64,000 nt of DNA. Source: CAZSHX01 sp964606895. GTDB lineage: Bacteria > Bacteroidota > Ignavibacteria > Kapaibacteriales > UBA2268. The position numbers and the translations under genes were made by a program. Below, piece by piece: positions 27,033 through 35,907 of this stretch (its first letter is position 1; each line of letters opens with the position of its first letter). The stretch covers positions 1 to 64,000 of the forward strand of contig CAZSHX010000011.1 in the NCBI GenBank assembly GCA_964606895.1. Direction: 5' to 3'. The notes beneath the pieces are model-generated. The model did no database searches. It had not been told where the DNA came from and saw nothing but the letters and a program-made list of their open reading frames with translations.

Positions 27033-29171
27033 ATGGTCAAGTTTAATAAGTTCTATCTTGTAATGACATTGATAGTTTTGTCAATGATTCTTAAGGGGTC
27101 TGCCTGCAAAGATACCTCAACAACTCCTGCGGATAATAATCCAAGTCAGCTGAAATGGACAAATTTAGGGACTAAAACCTTAGATGCCTCCGGTGGTGAT
27201 GCCGAATTTGATAACATCAAAATTTCAATTCCACAGGGGAATCTTTCAAAACCCACAAATCTTGTTTTTTCAAAGTCCACAAATAGTTGGATAAATTCTG
27301 AGGATGCTGTATCAGATATTTATTCTGTTAAATTCGAGAACTCTTCCGAAAATGAAATGGAATTTACTGTCAAATTAACGGCTAAAGAGAATTTGGAAAG
27401 TTTGGACGGAATTGCCCTGATGCTTGCTTATGAAGTAAATGACGAGATAATGGGCAATAAGGGGTACAACTTTCTGCCCATTGATGATATTCAAATCAAA
27501 GGTAATGTGGTAACTGCAACCATCAAAGCAAAAATAGTAAGCTCATATAAAACATTCATGAAGAAGAATGTGGAACCTCAGGTTAGTCCGGTGGTTCTTC
27601 TTCCTCCCGCTCTGATATTTCAGGTACTGAAATCTTATTACAACAAAACATCAGTAGAAGGTAACTTTAAAGTTTATGGGCATTATGCTCTGACCGACCC
27701 ACCTGATGAGATGCTTAAAACTTTGGAAATAGTACGTACAAAATTAGGTGATCTGGGATTTGATTTGAAAAGGTGGAGAGACACGAAGATTTGGCCCTGG
27801 TGGCCCTTCAGATGCTATATTTATCCTTCCAACACATGGGTAATAGGAATGAGTAACAACGAATATGCATTTTTCAGACCGAATTGGATTTCGAGAAATT
27901 TAGATTATTTGGCAATTAATGCTAAATATATTAAAGGCTCGAATACTCTTAAAGTAAACTTAGGTCATGAATTCTTCCATGCAATTCAATCAACTTATAA
28001 TCATGAACAAACAACAGCTTACAGATGGATTATGGAAGCATCGTCAGCTTGGTTTGAAACAATCGTAAGCGACAGACAATGGACACCTCTGACCTACCGA
28101 AACAGCACTCAATTCTATAAAGACGGCATTGAAGGTGTAACTGCCAAGGACAAAGCAAATCATGGTTATCCTTCATTTATTTTGCTTAAATATCTATCTG
28201 ATAAGTTCGATAACAAAATTATTAGTGATATCTGGAAGGAAATAGACACACAGAGTTTTGACGAGAGATATAATGCCGCCAGAGCTATTGCCATGACCGT
28301 TGAAAATACTTACAAAAAGCCATTTAATGAAGAATATTCAAACTTTATTCATGATTTTGTGCAAGGTAAAATCAACAGCTTTTCTCTCGATAACATAGAG
28401 TTATTGACTCAAAAAGAATGGAGTGTTTCAAAAGCTGATATTATCGGTGGCAAAGAATTCAAAACAAGTGTTGACTACCCCGATTTATCAGCTCAGATGT
28501 TTCTGGTTAATTTCAATGCAGATTTGAAAGATTTAACTGTTGATGCTCCATTTACAATGAAATTCAATCCTGCCGATAAAAATGCTATTGCTTATATACT
28601 TAATAATGATGATACTCGAACTGATATAGCAGTGATTAACCCCGACAAACCTGAATTCGTAATTGACAAAGTCAAGGATTATGCAGGTAAAAGTATTATG
28701 GTAGTCATAGTGAATACAAATCACAACACTGATTACAGCGGCACAACAAATATTTCGTTTGTCAAACAAGATGCGAATTTTGAAATGAGAATCATCTCAA
28801 ACAAAGGTGAACTACCGCCAAGCATAGACGAAGCCGATTTTGTAATCCCGAACACTGCCAGATACGGGCAGAATTTGCATATCGAAGCCAAATGGGGCAA
28901 GGATGTTACAACCTATCCTGACGGCATGTATTCCGTTATAGCGGGATTTGTTGACAATGATATTGATTTTTGGACTCTCGGTTCATTTTCGGAGCAGATT
29001 TACAAGAGTCCTGCTTCAACCCAGCATTATTTCAGATTAGATGTACCTATTCCTGCAAAAGATGCAAAAGCAAGGAAGTTTCTAAAACTGCAAATGTCTG
29101 TAAAAGCCTCAATGAGTGATGGAAGATATTTTCTTCAAGGAAGGATTTATAAAATACCGATTTTGCCGTAA
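27033..29171 (+). CDS. Exported gluzincin-type zinc metallopeptidase, probable lipoprotein
   Basis: 712 residues. The signal segment (about 1-25) ends GSAC, a possible though non-classical lipobox with Cys25. An N-terminal region of about 170 residues resembles a ZU5/beta-sandwich-like module (DASGGDAEFDNIKISIPQG). The central domain carries H312-E313-F-F-H316 followed by E335 in WIMEASSAWFE, the spacing of gluzincin peptidases with two histidines and a downstream glutamate as zinc ligands. The last 200 residues look like beta domains. No T9SS sorting motif is present. The substrate is unknown. A clear hairpin terminator follows. Confidence 0.75.
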   Translation: MVKFNKFYLVMTLIVLSMILKGSACKDTSTTPADNNPSQLKWTNLGTKTLDASGGDAEFDNIKISIPQGNLSKPTNLVFSKSTNSWINSEDAVSDIYSVKFENSSENEMEFTVKLTAKENLESLDGIALMLAYEVNDEIMGNKGYNFLPIDDIQIKGNVVTATIKAKIVSSYKTFMKKNVEPQVSPVVLLPPALIFQVLKSYYNKTSVEGNFKVYGHYALTDPPDEMLKTLEIVRTKLGDLGFDLKRWRDTKIWPWWPFRCYIYPSNTWVIGMSNNEYAFFRPNWISRNLDYLAINAKYIKGSNTLKVNLGHEFFHAIQSTYNHEQTTAYRWIMEASSAWFETIVSDRQWTPLTYRNSTQFYKDGIEGVTAKDKANHGYPSFILLKYLSDKFDNKIISDIWKEIDTQSFDERYNAARAIAMTVENTYKKPFNEEYSNFIHDFVQGKINSFSLDNIELLTQKEWSVSKADIIGGKEFKTSVDYPDLSAQMFLVNFNADLKDLTVDAPFTMKFNPADKNAIAYILNNDDTRTDIAVINPDKPEFVIDKVKDYAGKSIMVVIVNTNHNTDYSGTTNISFVKQDANFEMRIISNKGELPPSIDEADFVIPNTARYGQNLHIEAKWGKDVTTYPDGMYSVIAGFVDNDIDFWTLGSFSEQIYKSPASTQHYFRLDVPIPAKDAKARKFLKLQMSVKASMSDGRYFLQGRIYKIPILP

Positions 29172-29185
29172 CATTTTTAAAATTT

Positions 29186-29216
29186 AAAAAAGGAGTTCAG
29201 TTTGGGCTCCTTTTTT
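29186..29216 (+). terminator. Intrinsic terminator after the metallopeptidase gene
   Basis: A stem AAAAAGGAG / CTCCTTTTT (29187-29195 with 29207-29215) closes an 11-nt loop and is followed by T residues, about 15 bp past the stop codon. Confidence 0.75.
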
Positions 29217-29339
29217 AATAGGAAGTAGATGGGTTGATAGGAATGAATTTATATTATACATGGCTCTACAACTATTGGTTTAAAAAAATATTACAAAGAT
29301 ATTATTCGTCAATAAAATTTTAGAAAAATTTTGGAATTC

Positions 29340-29534
29340 ATGATGTACGAATCAGCAATTTTATCTCAATACGAAATGCTCCCTGAGAATTACAAGCAGG
29401 AGGTAGATGATTTTATTGAGTTCTTACTCTTAAAGGTAAATCGAGATAAAGCAGAGAAGAAACCTCTGAAGCGAAACGGTTTGGGAAGTTTAAAAGGTCT
29501 TATAAAAATGGCTGATGATTTCGATTCTTTATAA
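29340..29534 (+). CDS. DUF2281-type antitoxin, C-terminally truncated
   Basis: 64 residues from the ATG at 29340 (an upstream TTG at 29331 is less likely). The sequence LPENYKQEVDDFIEFLLLKV followed by a GLGSLKGLIKMADDFD tail is characteristic of DUF2281/VapB-like antitoxins that pair with PIN-domain RNases. Family members usually continue for about ten more residues after DDFD; here the frame stops at DDFDSL. Directly after the stop, in another frame, lies the C-terminal end of a PIN toxin (29536-29649), so a deletion appears to have joined the two. The protein may still be made but has no intact toxin partner here. Confidence 0.7.
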   Translation: MMYESAILSQYEMLPENYKQEVDDFIEFLLLKVNRDKAEKKPLKRNGLGSLKGLIKMADDFDSL

Positions 29535-29535
29535 T

Positions 29536-29649
29536 CATCATAATGATCCATTTGATAGAATAATTATTTCTCAATCAATGAATAATCAATTTCCAATAAT
29601 CACTTTTGATAAAAATTTCAAACAATATCCTATTGAGATAATTTGGTAG
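29536..29649 (+). pseudogene. Remnant of a VapC-like PIN-domain toxin (C-terminus only)
   Basis: Reading frame from about 29536 to the TAG at 29647-29649 gives HHNDPFDRIIISQSMNNQ, then PIITFDKNFKQYPIEIIW. This is the well-known C-terminal PIN signature (HH-DPFDR, a conserved Asp in the ITFD strand, terminal IIW). The first two thirds of a PIN toxin, including the N-terminal catalytic Asp, are missing and there is no start codon. It is too short for automatic gene calling. Confidence 0.8.
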
Positions 29650-29742
29650 CTTGATTATAGCCAATTGAAACTCCCTTCTATCATGTTCTTCCTCATATTC
29701 AAGCAATACTCATTTCAAATTTTTAAATTCCCATTATTTTTT

Positions 29743-29772
29743 TGAAACTTTTTTCCGTTTTCTACATCTTAC
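29743..29772 (+). promoter_or_regulatory. Candidate ECF-type promoter of the sigma-factor operon
   Basis: TGAAAC (29743-29748), a T-run and then CTACATCTTAC (29762-29772) resemble a -35 GAAAC / -10 TC-type promoter used by ECF sigma factors. It lies about 32 bp before the sigma factor start, where an autoregulated promoter would be expected. No Bacteroidota-type -7 element is seen here. Confidence 0.45.
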
Positions 29773-29803
29773 TCTATGTATGGAAAAAAATATTTAGAAA
29801 ACA

Positions 29804-30403
29804 ATGAACGAAAAACAACGGCAAAATGAATTTCTCGAGCTTTTCGAACCCGTCAGGGAAAACCTTTCGCGTTTCGCCAGAGCTATGGCAAGGAATAAAG
29901 AAGAGGCAAAGGACTTGGTGAGCGAGGCAATTATGCTTGGTTTCAGTAATTTCCATAAACTGAAAAGTAAAGAGGCTTTTTTGAGCTATATGTTCACGAT
30001 AATTCGAAGGCTTCACAAAACGAACAATTGGAAGAAGAGAATTTTCAGTGAATGGGACGAATCGGCGGCACAGAATCTGATTTCCAACGAAACCACTCCC
30101 GAAGTCAGGCTCGATGTTGAAATTCTTTACAAAGCCTTGAACGTACTGCCCTACAAACAAAAAGAAGCAGTTGTGCTTTTCGAAATATCAGGTCTTTCTA
30201 TCGAAGAAATTCGCGATATTCAGAAAGGAACAATTTCAGGTGTGAAATCCAGATTGAAACGCGGGCGGGAAAGACTTTCCGAAATAATGAATTCGACAAA
30301 TTCGGTAAACAAAAAACAAATTGACGAAAATGACTTATTAAAAGATAGAGATTTTGTAAATATTGACTTATTAAAAATAAATGAACAAGCAATATTAAAT
30401 TAG
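29804..30403 (+). CDS. ECF-family RNA polymerase sigma factor
   Basis: 199 residues. Region 2 (about 10-80) contains NLSRFARAMARNKEEAKDLVSEA and SYMFTIIRRLHKTNNWKKR. Region 4 (about 105-160) contains LNVLPYKQKEAVVLFEISGLS followed by the helix-turn-helix GTISGVKSRLKRGRERL. The roughly 35-residue C-terminal extension (QIDENDLLKDRDFVNIDLL) is not part of the usual fold. The gene is followed after 14 bp by a membrane protein, the usual position for an anti-sigma factor. A possible autoregulatory promoter lies just upstream. Confidence 0.9.
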   Translation: MNEKQRQNEFLELFEPVRENLSRFARAMARNKEEAKDLVSEAIMLGFSNFHKLKSKEAFLSYMFTIIRRLHKTNNWKKRIFSEWDESAAQNLISNETTPEVRLDVEILYKALNVLPYKQKEAVVLFEISGLSIEEIRDIQKGTISGVKSRLKRGRERLSEIMNSTNSVNKKQIDENDLLKDRDFVNIDLLKINEQAILN

Positions 30404-30417
30404 AAGGTTAAAAAAAC

Positions 30418-32376
30418 ATGAATACCAACAATCCAAATTTGAACGACTATTTTAACTCAGCCAAAAGCCAACCGGCTGTTGTTTCGGGGGATGAAGCGCG
30501 AACCCTTGTAAATGACATTTCGGAAGGACGGGTTTCACCATATAAATCTAATTTTAGAACAAAAAAAGGATTCCGAAAAATGAATTTTATATTAGCAGGA
30601 TTAGCCACAACTGCGGCTATCGGAGTTATTTCAATGAATGTTTTTAATTCCGGCAACCAAGCAGAAAAAATAAATCAGGTACAGAACACCACTCAAAACG
30701 TAAATCAGCCCAACAGCAATTTAGCAATACTGACAGGCAACGAAACCATCACCGAAAAAAAATCAGAGCCAAAATCCGAATCAGTCATTAATGACGTTAA
30801 AAAGAAAGAATCGGAGATTAAACCTTTTGAACCAAAAAAAATGGATATCAAAGGTGTTAACCTGGTAGAACTGACCGGCGAAGAAGCCGAAAAACTCGGT
30901 ATTCATGCCGTAACCGGAGACAATGCGTATATCGAATTTTGGGATTCAAGATTCAAACCGACACTTTGTTCGCTTTTCGTAAAAGGCAATTTCACCTTTA
31001 CTCCAAAGGAAAATGAAAACGGGAAATCAATGAAAACTGTCTTCCCAAGAATGATTACCGATAATGTCGGAAACCGACGGTTTTCTGTCATCAACGATGA
31101 AGATTCGAAGCTTATTCAGGCTGATAATGCTACCTTGAATATGAATGATTTTAATCCGAATAAAAAGAGAATTCAAAAGAAGATGATGTTTATGGGGAAT
31201 TCTATGTGTATGTCCGATTCATCACAAAATAAACCCGATTTTACAAAAATAATTAAAATGAAATCTCTTATACCCGATAGCCTTATGAAGATTTTGAAAT
31301 CAGGAAATATTAATACCGACTCGCTGATACGTTTAGCTATGATGAATATTCAATTCAAAGCAAAAGACAATTCTCACGGAAATATTAAATTCGACAGTCT
31401 GAATGGTGGTAACTTCGAGCTATTTGTAAATAATCCTCCCGATGTGATTGTTGATGACAGTGAAATGCACCTTTCTCTTGGAGAGGGCGGTAAAGTGGAG
31501 CTTGGGGAGAATGAATCAGAAAATAATGAAGAAATGGAATTTGAAATCCAAATGCAGAATATTGATACTGATATGGAAAAACTTGGTAGTGATTTGGATT
31601 CGGTAAGTCACAATATTTCCCTCAGTATTGATACTGATTCTCTTAAAAAATCAGTTCATAAAACTGTTAGAAAGCGAATTTCAAGTTCTTCAATTATCAA
31701 AGATTCAGTTTTAACGATTTGCAAGCCAATGATTTTGATGATGGATTGCAATAAACTTGACGACTCCCTTGAAGCGAATTCAAAAAATAAGGTATTTACT
31801 CATGCCTTCGATTTGAGCAGTAAAATAAATAAGCTGAACGAGGAAATGGACAAATATATCAGAATCAACAAAATGATTCCGATTGTGATTCCGATGGGCA
31901 AAAATCCGAACAAAAATGAGTACAATCAAAGCGAAGATTTTTCATTTATTCTTTGGTTCGACCCCACTCCCGAATTGCTCGAAATCCTGCCGGAATCTGT
32001 TAAAGCCAGAATCGAACCGGAGCTGAAAGCCTTGAGCGAATCGCCTGAAATCTGCAATACGGCTATCAAAGGCGAAGAAGCTTATCTTGACATCTGGCGT
32101 GCATGCAGTGGAGCCGTAGAAAATCTCCATACTTTCCCGAATCCGGCAAAGGACAAAATTAACCTGAAGTACAGTCTTACTGCTAATCGCCTTGTAACAA
32201 TTTCAATCAATGACCTTTTCGGCAGAAAGATTTACGAGATGGCAACAAATGTCTCTAAGCAGGCAGGTTCCTACGAAGAACAATTTGCATTGAAAAACAT
32301 CAATCCGGGTATGTATTTAATAAGCATCAAAACAGACAAAAATGAACAGGCGGTTCAGCGTGTAATTGTAGAGTAG
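30418..32376 (+). CDS. Single-pass anti-sigma-like protein ending in a T9SS sorting domain
   Basis: 652 residues. The N-terminal 54 are soluble and short (NNPNLNDYFNSAKSQP), where anti-sigma domains usually sit. A basic stretch (RTKKGFRK) precedes one membrane helix (about 56-76), predicting N-inside topology. The large external part contains low-complexity linkers, a first GDNAYIEFWDSR motif (about 167-178) and a similar GEEAYLDIWRAC motif (about 552-563). The last 80 residues (FPNPAKDKINLKYS... GMYLISIKT... VQRVIVE) match a T9SS type A sorting domain. An inner-membrane anchor combined with a T9SS tag is unusual. The partner is presumably the sigma factor 14 bp upstream; function is inferred. 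Confidence 0.75.
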   Translation: MNTNNPNLNDYFNSAKSQPAVVSGDEARTLVNDISEGRVSPYKSNFRTKKGFRKMNFILAGLATTAAIGVISMNVFNSGNQAEKINQVQNTTQNVNQPNSNLAILTGNETITEKKSEPKSESVINDVKKKESEIKPFEPKKMDIKGVNLVELTGEEAEKLGIHAVTGDNAYIEFWDSRFKPTLCSLFVKGNFTFTPKENENGKSMKTVFPRMITDNVGNRRFSVINDEDSKLIQADNATLNMNDFNPNKKRIQKKMMFMGNSMCMSDSSQNKPDFTKIIKMKSLIPDSLMKILKSGNINTDSLIRLAMMNIQFKAKDNSHGNIKFDSLNGGNFELFVNNPPDVIVDDSEMHLSLGEGGKVELGENESENNEEMEFEIQMQNIDTDMEKLGSDLDSVSHNISLSIDTDSLKKSVHKTVRKRISSSSIIKDSVLTICKPMILMMDCNKLDDSLEANSKNKVFTHAFDLSSKINKLNEEMDKYIRINKMIPIVIPMGKNPNKNEYNQSEDFSFILWFDPTPELLEILPESVKARIEPELKALSESPEICNTAIKGEEAYLDIWRACSGAVENLHTFPNPAKDKINLKYSLTANRLVTISINDLFGRKIYEMATNVSKQAGSYEEQFALKNINPGMYLISIKTDKNEQAVQRVIVE

Positions 32377-32394
32377 TTTTTCAATTGCTAAAAA

Positions 32395-32427
32395 CAAAAA
32401 AGGGAGCCATTCAAACTCCCTTTTTTG
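32395..32427. terminator. Bidirectional intrinsic terminator
   Basis: A-run, GGGAG (32402-32406), loop, CTCCC (32416-32420), T-run: the symmetrical A/T flanks let it serve both the rightward sigma operon and the leftward lipoprotein operon, whose stops lie about 20 bp on either side. Confidence 0.8.
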
Positions 32428-33147
32428 TTATTTTACTATACAACTTACTACTTTTGATTGCTTACCGAGACCTACAATATGTGTTAATCCAATTCTGTAA
32501 TCTGTAGTAACCAACCCGGAACCAGAATAAGCGGTTACGTAAAGATTTTGTCCTTTTGAAAAAGGGAATGCAGGTTTGATATCAAAACCAAAAATATGAG
32601 AACCAAATGAAGCGTAAGGGATGTTGACCAACATTAAATATCTTGTTTTTGAAACATTTTCTGTCGTATCTATAAACAAGGTTGAATATCTGTCGTTTTC
32701 AAGACTAAAATCAAGAATTAAATGAAATAGTCCTGAAGTAATAGTATCTTGTTTTATAGATACAGAATTTAGAGAAGTTATCCCATCCGGAATCATATAT
32801 AATGAAGTTGAACCGCCTGACGCAATGCCGTTCCCGATATACTTAAACGCGAAAGAAATTGATGTATCGCAACCTTCTTTGTAAAAATAAATATCGTAAA
32901 TTCCCGGATGAACTGAATCTAATAACCAATATCCCTTTGAATCTGTTGTAGTTTCGTAATTTGTACCAGGTATCCAAACCTTTACATCAGAATTTGAAAT
33001 TGATTCTTTAGCAGTTAGATTGACAATAAGAGCATGACCTTTGATGCTACCGGGCTTATTTGAAAAATCATTGTTGATTATCTCCTCTTTGCAGGATGAA
33101 ATTAAGCATACCATGATGGCAAGAACAAAATATATTGAGTTACGCAT
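32428..33147 (-). CDS. Lipoprotein with carboxypeptidase-regulatory-like domain (copy 2)
   Basis: 239 residues. Lipoprotein signal ends LISSC (about residue 19). A KPGSIKGHALIVN stretch opens a beta-sandwich of the CarboxypepD_reg type (WIPGTNYETTTDSKGYWLLDSV.PG.YDIYF), followed by a second conserved block (GDGIASGG/GNGIASGG, SLYMIPDG) and a C-terminal half ending in RIGLTHIVGLGKQSKVV. It is a clear paralogue of the gene 10 bp upstream (33158-33865). Likely outer-membrane attached; role unknown. Confidence 0.75.
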   Translation of the reverse strand: MRNSIYFVLAIMVCLISSCKEEIINNDFSNKPGSIKGHALIVNLTAKESISNSDVKVWIPGTNYETTTDSKGYWLLDSVHPGIYDIYFYKEGCDTSISFAFKYIGNGIASGGSTSLYMIPDGITSLNSVSIKQDTITSGLFHLILDFSLENDRYSTLFIDTTENVSKTRYLMLVNIPYASFGSHIFGFDIKPAFPFSKGQNLYVTAYSGSGLVTTDYRIGLTHIVGLGKQSKVVSCIVK

Positions 33148-33157
33148 TATTCCCCTT

Positions 33158-33865
33158 CTATTTGACAGTTAATGTTATTATATTTGACTGCTTACCAAGA
33201 CCGATAATACGTGTTTTCCCGTTTCTTAAATCAGTTGAGGAGTTAGCTCTTCCGGAATAAGCTGTAACATAAAGCTGTTGACCTTTGATAATCTGTGAAG
33301 ATATATAATTATAAACATTAGAGCCTGTTTTCAGATTGGTAGGAGATATACTAAGAATATAATTCATTTTAGATACATTTTCAGTCGTATCAACATAGAA
33401 TGTCGCATAAATTCCTTTATCCAATCTATACCCAAACGACATTTTGTATGCATTTGTTGATGTGGTATCCTTAGAGCATGAAACCGAATCCAATTCAATC
33501 ATGCCGTCAGGGATCATATACAGTGATGAAGTTCCGCCTGAGGCAATGCCATCACCCGAAAACTGCACAGCATACCTGATGGTTGTATCGCATCCGGATT
33601 TGAAAAAATAAATATCATAATACCCGGATTGAACATTTCTTAACGACCATAAACCCAAAGAATCAGTCGTGGTTGAGTAATTTGTTCCGGAAATCCAAAC
33701 TTTCACCCCATTTTTGGAAATTGAAGGATTACCCGTATAATTCAATATTGAAACCATCCCCTTGATACTTCCGGGTTTGGCAGTATAATTATTATTAATG
33801 GTGGTTTCTTTGCATGAAAAAAGCAAAAAAAAGCAAATCGTAATTGACAATTTCAATGAATTCAT
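33158..33865 (-). CDS. Lipoprotein with carboxypeptidase-regulatory-like domain (copy 1)
   Basis: 235 residues, lipoprotein signal ending LLFSC. It shares its whole length with the downstream paralogue: KPGSIKG, WISGTNYSTTTDS, YDIYFFKSGCDTT, SGDGIASGGTSSLYMIPDG, FYVDTTENVSKMNY and a final GLGKQSN. A strong AAGGAGG ribosome-binding site precedes the ATG. The paired cysteines shared by both copies (in SGCDT/EGCDT) may form part of the fold. The pair looks like a recent tandem duplication with about half of positions conserved by eye. Function unknown. Confidence 0.75.
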   Translation of the reverse strand: MNSLKLSITICFFLLFSCKETTINNNYTAKPGSIKGMVSILNYTGNPSISKNGVKVWISGTNYSTTTDSLGLWSLRNVQSGYYDIYFFKSGCDTTIRYAVQFSGDGIASGGTSSLYMIPDGMIELDSVSCSKDTTSTNAYKMSFGYRLDKGIYATFYVDTTENVSKMNYILSISPTNLKTGSNVYNYISSQIIKGQQLYVTAYSGRANSSTDLRNGKTRIIGLGKQSNIITLTVK

Positions 33866-34022
33866 GAAAATCCTCCTTGAAAATATGATGTTCTTTTAAA
33901 AATATCTTGACATCATAGGATATTAAATATTTTAATAAATCAACAAATATTTTCAATATTCAACAAGGAAATAAAATGAATTTCTACAAAGCATTCAAAA
34001 TTTGAAAAAAATGTTCCGGGTA

Positions 34023-35240
34023 TTATTTTGCTTTTATATACAAAAAGGTTCGTTTGCCATATTTAATCAGTCTTGTATTGGTGAAATCGGCTTTAGCAAA
34101 ACCGTCACTGACTCGTTCGCTGTCAATATAGACTCCGCCCTGCTCAATGATTCTTCGTGCTTCTTTTTTGGATGGGGCAAGCTTTGCCAGAACAAGAATA
34201 TCGGTTACGATTTGTTCAGGTGAATCGAGTTCCAGTTCCATTTCAGATATTTCATCAGGAATATCTTTTTTAACGAAAATTCGCTCAAATTCATCAAATG
34301 CGGCATTCGCATCTTCCTGAGAATGATAGAGAGCAACAATCCGTTTGGCAGTTTCAACCTTTGCATTTCTCGGATGTACCGAGCCGTCTTTTAAGCCGAT
34401 ATCCATTGCTGATATGTCGTTTTCATTAGCAAGAGCGGCATAACGGAAATAGCGGACAATGAGTTCATCAGGAATGGACATAACTTTCCCGAATATTTCC
34501 TTTGGAGTATCAGTTAGAGCGATATAGTTATTAAGCGATTTGCTCATTTTTTCTTTGCCGTCTGTTCCTTCAAGTATAGGCATAGTAAGAATACATTGAG
34601 GTTCTTTGCCGTAGGCACGCTGAATTTCTCTGCCGACAATCAAGTTAAATTTCTGGTCAGTTCCACCCAATTCAACGTCAGATTCAATAGCGGCAGAATC
34701 CATTGCCTGAGCAAGCGGATAAAGTAATTCATGAATACTGATTGGAATACCGCCCGAAAATCTCTTTGTAAAATCGTCTCTTTCTAAAAGCTGGGCAACT
34801 GTATATTTGGAAGCAAGTTCAATAACATCACGAAATGTCATTTTGCCAAGCCAATCTGAATTGTAACGGACATCAAGACGTTCGGGAGTGAGTATTTTTG
34901 TAGCCTGCTCCAGATAGGTTTGCCCGTTCGCCTTTGTTTCTTCCAAAGTCAGCGGAGGTCTGGTTTTTGATTTACCCGATGGATCGCCTATCATGGCGGT
35001 GAAGTCCCCGATAATTAAAATTGCATGATGTCCCAAATCCTGAAACTGCCTGAGCTTTTGGAGAACGACAGCATGACCGATATGGAGGTCGGGCTTGCTG
35101 GGGTCGCACCCAAGCTTGATTCTCATCGGTTTGCCCGTTTTCAGGGAACGATTAATTTTTTGAATGAGTTCATCTTCGGGCAGTAAGTCAACTGTACCCG
35201 ATTTGATGAGGTCTAATTGTTCATTTAAAGTTGGGAACAT
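34023..35240 (-). CDS. tyrS: Tyrosyl-tRNA synthetase
   Basis: 405 residues, class Ic aminoacyl-tRNA synthetase charging tRNA-Tyr. The HIGH motif is HIGH at 53-56 and the KMSKS loop is at 231-235. A C-terminal S4 RNA-binding domain (about 340-405, ARRIIEQGGVYIDSERV) completes it. The PDLHIGHAVVLQKLRQFQ form matches the TyrZ-type subfamily. It starts 18 bp after smpB on the same strand, so the two translation genes probably share a transcript. Confidence 0.96.
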   Translation of the reverse strand: MFPTLNEQLDLIKSGTVDLLPEDELIQKINRSLKTGKPMRIKLGCDPSKPDLHIGHAVVLQKLRQFQDLGHHAILIIGDFTAMIGDPSGKSKTRPPLTLEETKANGQTYLEQATKILTPERLDVRYNSDWLGKMTFRDVIELASKYTVAQLLERDDFTKRFSGGIPISIHELLYPLAQAMDSAAIESDVELGGTDQKFNLIVGREIQRAYGKEPQCILTMPILEGTDGKEKMSKSLNNYIALTDTPKEIFGKVMSIPDELIVRYFRYAALANENDISAMDIGLKDGSVHPRNAKVETAKRIVALYHSQEDANAAFDEFERIFVKKDIPDEISEMELELDSPEQIVTDILVLAKLAPSKKEARRIIEQGGVYIDSERVSDGFAKADFTNTRLIKYGKRTFLYIKAK

Positions 35241-35258
35241 AATGTTTTTTTAGTGAAT

Positions 35259-35753
35259 TTATTTGAATCTGTATTTTCTTCGAATTTCTCTGTCAGTTTC
35301 TCGTTCCTTAACGGCTTCCCGCTTATCATATTTCTTCTTTGCCTTGACGACAGCAAGGTCAACTTTTACAAATGGACCCGAAAAATATAATGACAACGGC
35401 AAAAGAGTTAAACCTTTTTCCATAATGGCAGTTTTGAGCTTAACAGCTTCACGGTGGCTAACTAAAAGCTTTCGCTGTCGTCTGGGTTCATGGTTGTTCC
35501 TGTTTCCCTGCTCATAAGGATTGATGTGAAAGTTAATAAGATAAACTTCATAGGAATCGGGTTTGGGAAAAGCCGCATAGGCATCCTGAATACTGCATTG
35601 CCCGTTCCTCAGCGATTTTACTTCGGTTCCCTGTAAAACAATACCCGTTTCGATGGTTTGAATAATCTCGAAATCGTGCCTTGCTTTACGATTAGAAGCA
35701 ATCTGCTTAACTTTTCTATCAAATTCCTTTTGGGAGTTCAAAATGACGACCAT
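35259..35753 (-). CDS. smpB: SsrA-binding protein SmpB
   Basis: 164 residues. Partner of tmRNA in trans-translation of stalled ribosomes. Family landmarks are NRKARHDFEIIQTIETGIVL, GTEVKSLR, NFHINPYEQGN and the basic C-terminal tail (KKKYDKREAVKERETDREIRR). The tmRNA gene itself was not seen in this window. tyrS follows in the same direction after 18 bp. Confidence 0.97.
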   Translation of the reverse strand: MVVILNSQKEFDRKVKQIASNRKARHDFEIIQTIETGIVLQGTEVKSLRNGQCSIQDAYAAFPKPDSYEVYLINFHINPYEQGNRNNHEPRRQRKLLVSHREAVKLKTAIMEKGLTLLPLSLYFSGPFVKVDLAVVKAKKKYDKREAVKERETDREIRRKYRFK

Positions 35754-35907
35754 AAAAAAATAAATAATAAACCAAAGTGTGATAACGTATTAAGATTCAT
35801 AATCTTTCAATTAATAATTCAGTAGTATCAAAAAATGCTCTTGTTTAATTCAAATAATTAATGTTAGTTTGTAATTACAGTTATTGCCAATTTATTTTTG
35901 GATTCAT

